Of a stretch of DNA of 11,223 nucleotides, positions 6,745 to 11,223 are shown piece by piece. Both the position numbers and the translations under genes were made by a program. Under the pieces are notes generated by a model. That model did not search any database and was not told where the DNA came from. It worked only from the letters and a program-made list of their open reading frames with translations. This DNA comes from Candidatus Pelagibacter sp. (GTDB lineage Bacteria; Pseudomonadota; Alphaproteobacteria; Pelagibacterales; Pelagibacteraceae), in NCBI GenBank assembly GCA_028097785.1, contig JAOHFB010000020.1:1-11223 (forward strand), written 5' to 3'. Within the stretch, counting starts at the first letter, position 1, and every line of letters starts with the position of its first letter.

Positions 6745-7395
6745 ATGACATTTTGCCTAGACTCAATAATCATTAAGCCTGAAGAAGGAGTGGAAATAAA
6801 ACATGCTGTTATTTTGTTACATGGATATGGAGGAGACGGAAAAGACATAAGTATGTTAATTTTAAACTGGAAAAGGCACATGCCAAATACAGTTTTTATT
6901 TGTCCTAATGGACATGAAGCTTGCCCTATAAATCCATCAGGATTTCAATGGTTTGATCTTACTAAAGATGACACAGATTATATACTTGATCAATCTATTA
7001 AGGCTGAAGAAAAAATTAAATTATTTATTAATGAGATTAAACAAGAATTTAATTTACAAAATAATCAGATATGCTTATCGGGTTTTAGTCAAGGTTGCAT
7101 GATGTCTTTAAATGTTGGATTGACATCAGAAGAAAAATTTTCTTGTATAGTAGGATTTTCTGGAAAAATAATTAATCAAAATAATTTAAAATTAAGAATA
7201 AAAAATTCTACTGATACTTTATTAATTCATGGTGATGCAGATCAAGTGGTACCTTCAACTTATCTTTTAGAGGCAAAAGATTTTTTAATTAGAAACAATG
7301 TTGGAGTTGAAACACTTCTGTTAAAAAATTGTGATCATCATATTCCTGTAGAAGCTTCAAGTACAGCCCTAAATTATATTTTAAAAAAAAATTAG
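6745..7395 (+). CDS. Alpha/beta-hydrolase carboxylesterase / lysophospholipase (Abhydrolase_2 family)
   Basis: This is a cytoplasmic serine hydrolase of the phospholipase/carboxylesterase family, which acts on short acyl esters, lysophospholipids or acyl-thioesters. The 216 residues match the family's usual size. The oxyanion-hole region is LLHGYGGDGKDI (24-35). The nucleophile is Ser115 in GFSQG, the acid is probably Asp166 in HGDADQVVP, and the base is probably His198 in DHHIP, where most relatives have a GHGIP-like sequence. There is no signal peptide or membrane segment. The ATG lies 49 bases from the divergent HIG1-type start, with no visible Shine-Dalgarno sequence. The next gene, for an HNH protein, follows 47 bases later on the same strand. 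The substrate cannot be read from the sequence. Confidence 0.88.
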   Translation: MTFCLDSIIIKPEEGVEIKHAVILLHGYGGDGKDISMLILNWKRHMPNTVFICPNGHEACPINPSGFQWFDLTKDDTDYILDQSIKAEEKIKLFINEIKQEFNLQNNQICLSGFSQGCMMSLNVGLTSEEKFSCIVGFSGKIINQNNLKLRIKNSTDTLLIHGDADQVVPSTYLLEAKDFLIRNNVGVETLLLKNCDHHIPVEASSTALNYILKKN

Positions 7396-7407
7396 CACCT
7401 CTTATTA

Positions 7408-7442
7408 TTGATAAAATTGTTTAAGTAAGTTAAAAATACTTA
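7408..7442 (+). promoter_or_regulatory. Possible promoter and small inverted repeat before the HNH gene
   Basis: The 47-base gap holds TTGATA (7408-7413), then a 17-base spacer and the weak -10 TAAAAA (7431-7436). Overlapping this is a perfect 6-base inverted repeat, TAAGTA (7422-7427) and TACTTA (7437-7442), which abuts the HNH start codon. It could be an operator, a weak hairpin over the start, or chance in AT-rich DNA. Confidence 0.2.
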
Positions 7443-8012
7443 ATGAATAATTTTATTGAACAAAATGCTTCATTAGAAAAGTGTCCAGCTTTAGTTCTTA
7501 ATGCTGACTACAGACCACTAAGTTACTATCCTTTATCTTTATGGTCGTGGCAGGATACTGTAAAATCTGTTTTTTTAGATAGAGTGGTAATTGTTAGTAA
7601 TTACGACAGAATTATAAGAAGCCCTTCATTTAACATGCAATTACCAAGTGTTATTGCATTGAAGGATTATATAATTCCACAAACAAGGCCAAGTTTTACA
7701 AGATTTAATGTTTTTTTAAGGGATAAGTTTTCTTGTCAATATTGTGGAAGCAGTGAAGAACTAACCTTTGATCATTTACTGCCAAGATCAAAAGGAGGCG
7801 AAACTAATTGGGACAATGTTGTAACTGCATGTTCTGCATGTAATGTAAAAAAAGGTGGTAAATTATTAAAAAACTCAGATATGAAGCTTAATCAATATCC
7901 TTATCGTCCATCAACCGAGGATCTACACAAAAATGGTAAAAATTTTCCCCCAAATTATTTACATAAAAGCTGGATGGATTACTTATATTGGGATGTTGAG
8001 TTAGAAACCTAA
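7443..8012 (+). CDS. HNH endonuclease-family protein
   Basis: This 189-residue protein has a C-terminal HNH nuclease fold. Cys98 and Cys101 (CQYC) and Cys130 and Cys133 (CSAC) form the likely zinc ribbon. DHLLPRSKGG at 110-119 supplies the catalytic Asp-His (His111). NWDNVV and the following Asn134 complete the HNH-like core. The first 85 residues contain ALVLNADYRPLSYYPLSLWS (16-35), the usual N-terminal region of a widespread HNH subfamily found in many alphaproteobacteria, often outside restriction loci. No methyltransferase, specificity subunit or phage gene is nearby, so I do not call it restriction or mobile. The DNA substrate and role are unknown. It is on the same strand as the esterase gene, and its stop overlaps convergent coq7 by 4 bases. 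Confidence 0.85.
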   Translation: MNNFIEQNASLEKCPALVLNADYRPLSYYPLSLWSWQDTVKSVFLDRVVIVSNYDRIIRSPSFNMQLPSVIALKDYIIPQTRPSFTRFNVFLRDKFSCQYCGSSEELTFDHLLPRSKGGETNWDNVVTACSACNVKKGGKLLKNSDMKLNQYPYRPSTEDLHKNGKNFPPNYLHKSWMDYLYWDVELET

Positions 8013-8542
8013 ATTTTCTCAGAAATATTTATTGCAATTTTTGAACCTGTTTTAATAATTTTGTCTAATAAAAAATATGGACCTTTTTTAGTAGCACCTT
8101 CATCGTAAGCTATATCTTTGTGATCTATTTCATCTTGTCTAAATTTTGTAATCTTTTTTTTTAGGTCTTTTTCACTAATATCCAATTGATTAATCTGATT
8201 TAAATAGTGTTTGTCTATGACTTCTTCGACAGAAGCGGTACAAAGCATCGCAGCTTTTTTTCCTAACAATGTTGAGCCAAATCCTAAACCAACCCCAAGC
8301 AAATCCCATAAAGGTAAAAATTTTGTTGGCTGGATGTTTCTTTTTTTAATTTCATTTTCAAAAAAATCACAATGTTCTTTTTCATGAACTTTCATTTTTT
8401 CAATAGTTTTTTTTAGATTTTCATCTTTTACAAAAGTATTTAAGGCTAATAATTGTCCCTCGTAGATCTTAACAGCCCCACGCTCTCCAGCATGATCTAC
8501 TCTAATGAACTCCTCTACTTTTTTTTTATTAATTTTTTTCAT
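8009..8542 (-). CDS. coq7: Demethoxyubiquinone hydroxylase (Coq7/UbiF-replacing di-iron enzyme)
   Basis: Coq7 is a ferritin-like di-iron monooxygenase that hydroxylates demethoxyubiquinone late in ubiquinone synthesis, at the inner membrane. The 177 residues fit the family. The iron ligands are visible as paired motifs: Glu20 in RVDHAGERGA, E54-x-x-H57 in HEKEHCDFF, Glu107 in SVEEVID, and E138-x-x-H141 in RQDEIDH. A hydrophobic patch at about 80-101 (LLGVGLGFGS) probably rests on the membrane. The ATG lies within the end of dsbB (14-base overlap), making it the last gene of yqaA-dsbB-coq7. DsbB uses ubiquinone as its electron acceptor, so the pairing makes sense. Confidence 0.94.
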   Translation of the reverse strand: MKKINKKKVEEFIRVDHAGERGAVKIYEGQLLALNTFVKDENLKKTIEKMKVHEKEHCDFFENEIKKRNIQPTKFLPLWDLLGVGLGFGSTLLGKKAAMLCTASVEEVIDKHYLNQINQLDISEKDLKKKITKFRQDEIDHKDIAYDEGATKKGPYFLLDKIIKTGSKIAINISEKI

Positions 8543-9011
8543 AATTAAAATAAATTTTTCCCGTACTAACAGTAATTAGTAAAGATATTAAAATATTATA
8601 ACTTGTAAGTGATAATCCAAAAATTTTGAATGTTACATCTTTGCAGCTAACATTCTTTTCTTGTAATTGCTTTAAAATTTCCTCTTTTGATAATAAGTTT
8701 GAGCCACTTTTAAGGTCGCAAACTAGTGATTCTTGAATAAAACCTTGTTCAATACCTAAGTGATATAGTGATATAATAGCTCCAGCCAAAAATATAATTG
8801 AAAGCAAAAGAATAAAAAATTTTTCATAATGACTAAATTTAAAATTAAGTAAAATTATTATTATTGCTAATAGGTAAGGAATTCTTTCTAATATACAAAG
8901 ATTACAAGGTTGATGACCCAAAACATATTCAATAAAGAATGCAGACACTAAAGCAATAACGCTGATTAAAAAGATAAGTTTTATTAATAAATTTTTACTA
9001 TTTTCAACCAT
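8529..9011 (-). CDS. dsbB: Disulfide bond formation protein DsbB
   Basis: DsbB is an inner-membrane protein that reoxidises DsbA and passes the electrons to ubiquinone. The 160 residues show four hydrophobic helices (about 8-30, 42-57, 64-84 and 133-149). The first periplasmic loop has the CxxC pair Cys36 and Cys39 in QPCNLCILER. The second loop has Cys98 and Cys123, which would interact with DsbA. All four functional cysteines are present. The start overlaps the end of yqaA by 8 bases and the end overlaps coq7 by 14 bases, so translation is probably coupled. DsbA itself is not in the window. The reducing TlpA-like protein lies about 2 kb away on the other strand. Confidence 0.94.
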   Translation of the reverse strand: MVENSKNLLIKLIFLISVIALVSAFFIEYVLGHQPCNLCILERIPYLLAIIIILLNFKFSHYEKFFILLLSIIFLAGAIISLYHLGIEQGFIQESLVCDLKSGSNLLSKEEILKQLQEKNVSCKDVTFKIFGLSLTSYNILISLLITVSTGKIYFNYEKN

Positions 9012-9609
9012 TGAATTTTAAAACCAAATATATAATTGCAAATATTATAACTATTAAAATCCCAATAACAGTAAACCATTTTGATCCATGATTATTCATA
9101 AATTCAGTAAATAGATCTCCAAATTTATAAGATAGGAATGCAACTATAAAAAATCTAAGGCTTCTTGAAATCAAACTAACGATTATAAAAATTGGCAGAT
9201 TGAAAGCAATTAAACCACTTGCTATTGTAAAAGCCTTATAAGGCAAAGGTGTAAAGCCTGCTAAAAAAAGTATACTCAACCAAGCAAGAAAGCCATTTCC
9301 TTCAGATAAACTGAATTTTAAATTTTTAACTTTATCTCCATAATTATAAAAATCGATAACATACATTGCTAAATCAAAAAATAGATAACCAATTAAATAA
9401 CCTAAAATACCTCCTAAAACTGAAAATATAGATGCTATTAAAAATATTTTTATAAATTCTTTTTTTTTAGCAATTACCATTGGAATAATCATTACATCTG
9501 GTGGTATAGGAAAAAATGAACTTTCAATAAAAGAAACAAGACCTAGATAATAATTTGAACTTTTATGTGCGGCTAGACTTAAACATTTTTTGTAAAGTGT
9601 TTGAAACAT
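9004..9609 (-). CDS. yqaA: YqaA/DedA-family membrane protein (VTT domain)
   Basis: This 201-residue integral membrane protein belongs to the SNARE-associated/VTT (DedA-like) superfamily, YqaA branch. DedA relatives include flippases for undecaprenyl phosphate and phosphatidylethanolamine, but the YqaA branch has no settled function. Family motifs are ESSFFPIPPD (29-38), the Gly-rich GGILGYLIG (66-74), the re-entrant FTPLPYKAFTIASG (119-132) and SRSLRFF (148-154), followed by a final helix at about 178-197. It is the first gene of yqaA-dsbB-coq7. Its promoter should lie in the 61-base gap shared with the divergent tRNA-Leu. A TATATT on this strand at bases 9621-9626 is a weak -10 candidate. 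Confidence 0.88.
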   Translation of the reverse strand: MFQTLYKKCLSLAAHKSSNYYLGLVSFIESSFFPIPPDVMIIPMVIAKKKEFIKIFLIASIFSVLGGILGYLIGYLFFDLAMYVIDFYNYGDKVKNLKFSLSEGNGFLAWLSILFLAGFTPLPYKAFTIASGLIAFNLPIFIIVSLISRSLRFFIVAFLSYKFGDLFTEFMNNHGSKWFTVIGILIVIIFAIIYLVLKFNG

Positions 9610-9628
9610 TTTTTGGTTTTAATATAAA

Positions 9629-9656
9629 TTTAGTTCTTATACTATTTAAATATAAT
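9629..9656 (+). promoter_or_regulatory. Likely promoter of tRNA-Leu (and perhaps the acyl-CoA synthetase)
   Basis: A perfect TATAAT lies at 9651-9656, 14 bases before the mature tRNA 5' end, which leaves room for a short 5' leader. A poor -35 match, TTTAGT, is at 9629-9634 with a 16-base spacer. Position relative to the tRNA makes the -10 credible. The -35 is weak, and AT-rich sequence raises the chance of accidental matches. Confidence 0.45.
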
Positions 9657-9670
9657 TAATTGAATATTAT

Positions 9671-9755
9671 GGGCGAATGGCGGAACTGGTAGACGCGCAC
9701 GACTCAAAATCGTGTTTCGCAAGAAGTGAGAGTTCGATTCTCTCTTCGCCCACCA
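9671..9755 (+). tRNA. tRNA-Leu (anticodon CAA)
   Basis: The gene folds as a class II tRNA. Acceptor strands GGGCGAA and TTCGCCC pair perfectly, followed by discriminator A and an encoded CCA (9753-9755). The D arm has GCG/CGC. The anticodon stem is CACGA/TCGTG around loop CTCAAAA, with anticodon CAA at 9705-9707. The long variable arm forms TTC-GCAA-GAA. The T arm is GAGAG-TTCGATT-CTCTC. It reads UUG leucine codons. It is divergent from yqaA and only six bases upstream of the acyl-CoA synthetase start, so the two may share a transcript. Confidence 0.97.
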
Positions 9756-9761
9756 AAAATT

Positions 9762-11223
9762 ATGAATTTAGATAATTTAAATAACCTAATAGAATTATTT
9801 TCTTATCAATCAGATAAGCAAAATAAAAAAAGTATTTTTTTACAGTGGTTAAATCCAAATAATAAAAAAACATATACCTGGGAAGAAACACAAAAAAATA
9901 TTTTAAAATTATCAAGAATAATTAAAGAAAACATAAAAGAAGGTGATAGATGTTTATTGGTTTCAGAAAATAGACCTGAATGGTTTATTTCTGATATGGC
10001 AATCATGTTATCAGGTGGAATTACTGTTCCAGCATATACCACATATACTGAAGAGGATTATAAGTATTTAATTGAAGATTGTGAGCCAAGCTTACTTATA
10101 GTTTCTAACAATGAAATGTTAAAAAAATTAAGTAATACAATAAATGAAAAAGAATTTATTAAGAAGGTTATAACATTAGATGAACTTAATAAGGTAATAG
10201 ATAATTTACATATAATAGATGAAGAAAAATATTTAGACTTTAATATCATACTAAAAAATAATTTATTAAAAGAAGATAAAATCAAAAATGATAAATTAAA
10301 AAGAACTTCTCCAGCTTGTATAATCTATACATCTGGAACTGGAGGAAATCCAAAAGGAGTAATCTTAAGCCATGGTGGAATTTTAAACAATCTTGTTGGT
10401 GCCTGTGAAATTATGAAACCATTATTTAATTCTAGACCGGTATTTTTAACATGGCTTCCTCTTTCTCATTCTTATGAACACTGTGTGCAATTTGCTCAGA
10501 TAGCTGTTGGAGCAAAAGTGTTTTATGCTGAAAAAATAGAAAAACTTTTAGAAAATATATCAGAAGCAAAACCTACAATTATGACAGCTGTTCCAAGATT
10601 TTATCAAAATCTTTATAACAAAATTAATATTAATTTAAAAAAACAAACAGGTTTTAAAGCTAAATTAATTAATGCCACTCTTCGATTGGGTAAAAAAAAA
10701 TTATTAAATCAAAAAATGACTTTTTCTGAAAAATTACTAAATTTTATAGTTGAGATATTAGTTCGAAAGAAAATAAAAAAACAGTTTGGTGGAAATTTAA
10801 AAGCTTTTGTTTCTGGAGGGGGTGCACTCGATAAAGAAATAGGAGAATTATTGAATTCTGTGGGATTACCTACACTTCAAGGTTATGGTTTAACAGAAAC
10901 ATCACCAGTAGTAAGTTGTAACCCTATTCACAAAATAAAAGTAGAAACTGTAGGCCCACCTTTTAGAGGAAACCAAGTTAAAATTGCTAATGATGGAGAA
11001 ATTTTGGTTAAAGGTGAAAATGTAATGTTGGGATATTGGAATAAGAAAGAAGAGACTGACAAAGTAATTATTGATGGATGGCTTCATACAGGAGATATCG
11101 GAGAAATAGATCCAGAGGATGGCTATCTAAAAATTACTGACAGAAAAAAAGATATTATTGTAAGCGCAGGTGGAGATAATATTTCACCAGCTAAAATTGA
11201 AAACATGATTACAAATGAGCCAG
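9762..11223 (+). CDS. Long-chain acyl-CoA synthetase / AMP-binding enzyme (3' end cut by the window)
   Basis: This adenylate-forming enzyme activates fatty acids to acyl-AMP and then acyl-CoA. The frame is open for 487 codons to the right edge. Class I long-chain synthetases are usually about 600 residues, so roughly the last fifth is missing. The ATP-binding P-loop is YTSGTGGNPKG at 189-199, with the Gly-Thr-Gly-Gly form rather than SGTTG. The adenylate-binding motif is GYGLTETSP at 374-382. TGDIGEID is at 443-450, and the hinge DRKKDIIVSAGGDNISP is at 460-476. The ATG at 9762 is the first after the tRNA and has no Shine-Dalgarno sequence. Chain-length preference and the role (degradation, import or lipid remodelling) are not evident. 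fadD-like is a fair family label, but I give no symbol. Confidence 0.92.
   Translation, partial: MNLDNLNNLIELFSYQSDKQNKKSIFLQWLNPNNKKTYTWEETQKNILKLSRIIKENIKEGDRCLLVSENRPEWFISDMAIMLSGGITVPAYTTYTEEDYKYLIEDCEPSLLIVSNNEMLKKLSNTINEKEFIKKVITLDELNKVIDNLHIIDEEKYLDFNIILKNNLLKEDKIKNDKLKRTSPACIIYTSGTGGNPKGVILSHGGILNNLVGACEIMKPLFNSRPVFLTWLPLSHSYEHCVQFAQIAVGAKVFYAEKIEKLLENISEAKPTIMTAVPRFYQNLYNKININLKKQTGFKAKLINATLRLGKKKLLNQKMTFSEKLLNFIVEILVRKKIKKQFGGNLKAFVSGGGALDKEIGELLNSVGLPTLQGYGLTETSPVVSCNPIHKIKVETVGPPFRGNQVKIANDGEILVKGENVMLGYWNKKEETDKVIIDGWLHTGDIGEIDPEDGYLKITDRKKDIIVSAGGDNISPAKIENMITNEP

Noticed and set aside
7443..8012. HNH gene as part of a restriction-modification or defence island
   Set aside because: Both flanks are housekeeping genes with interlocked ends. 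No methyltransferase, helicase, integrase or repeat is present.
9806..11087. Three minus-strand open frames (9806-10042, 10058-10285, 10902-11087) at the right end
   Set aside because: They lie inside the plus-strand acyl-CoA synthetase, which is open across the whole region and has its ATP-binding and adenylate motifs in place.

Overview
The window is a very AT-rich, very tightly packed stretch of bacterial chromosome. Base composition looks well under 30% G+C by eye, the proteins are rich in Lys, Asn and Ile, no gap reaches 70 bases once the tRNA is counted, and many genes overlap. The gene set points to an alphaproteobacterium: an argH-lptM-lysA block divergent from tlpA, a HIG1-type twin-transmembrane protein, Coq7, and a YqaA-DsbB pair. 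Small gaps, low G+C and alphaproteobacterial gene content together suggest the SAR11/Pelagibacterales group. That assignment is inference from gene content and composition, not from a marker alignment.

Layout. (1) Bases 1-2517, plus strand: dnaA, whose true start lies left of the window, overlaps dnaN by 11 bases; these encode the replication initiator and the sliding clamp. (2) Bases 2514-5961, minus strand: argH, lptM, lysA, plsC in transcription order. They make arginine, an LPS-export lipoprotein, lysine and phosphatidic acid. The first three are joined by overlapping stop and start codons. The 43-codon lptM fills the apparent gap between argH and lysA. (3) Bases 5986-6495, plus strand: an exported TlpA-like thioredoxin, only 24 bases from the divergent argH start. 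(4) Bases 6492-6695, minus strand: a small HIG1-type membrane protein. (5) Bases 6745-8012, plus strand: an alpha/beta-hydrolase esterase and an HNH endonuclease-family protein. (6) Bases 8009-9609, minus strand: yqaA, dsbB and coq7 in transcription order, each overlapping the next. DsbB passes electrons to ubiquinone and Coq7 helps make ubiquinone. (7) Bases 9671-9755, plus strand: tRNA-Leu(CAA) with encoded CCA, followed after six bases by a long-chain acyl-CoA synthetase that runs off the right edge.

Nearly all of this is housekeeping. I see no mobile element, CRISPR array, defence island, riboswitch or convincing intrinsic terminator, and no gene set that looks like a new system. The points worth a second look are about compaction. 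All three convergent gene pairs interlock their stop codons through the same 4-base CTAA/TTAG overlap. None of the 13 protein starts I can see has a clear Shine-Dalgarno sequence. A 24-base divergent gap carries a symmetric -10-like element. A perfect DnaA-box match lies inside plsC, about 1.6 kb from dnaA.
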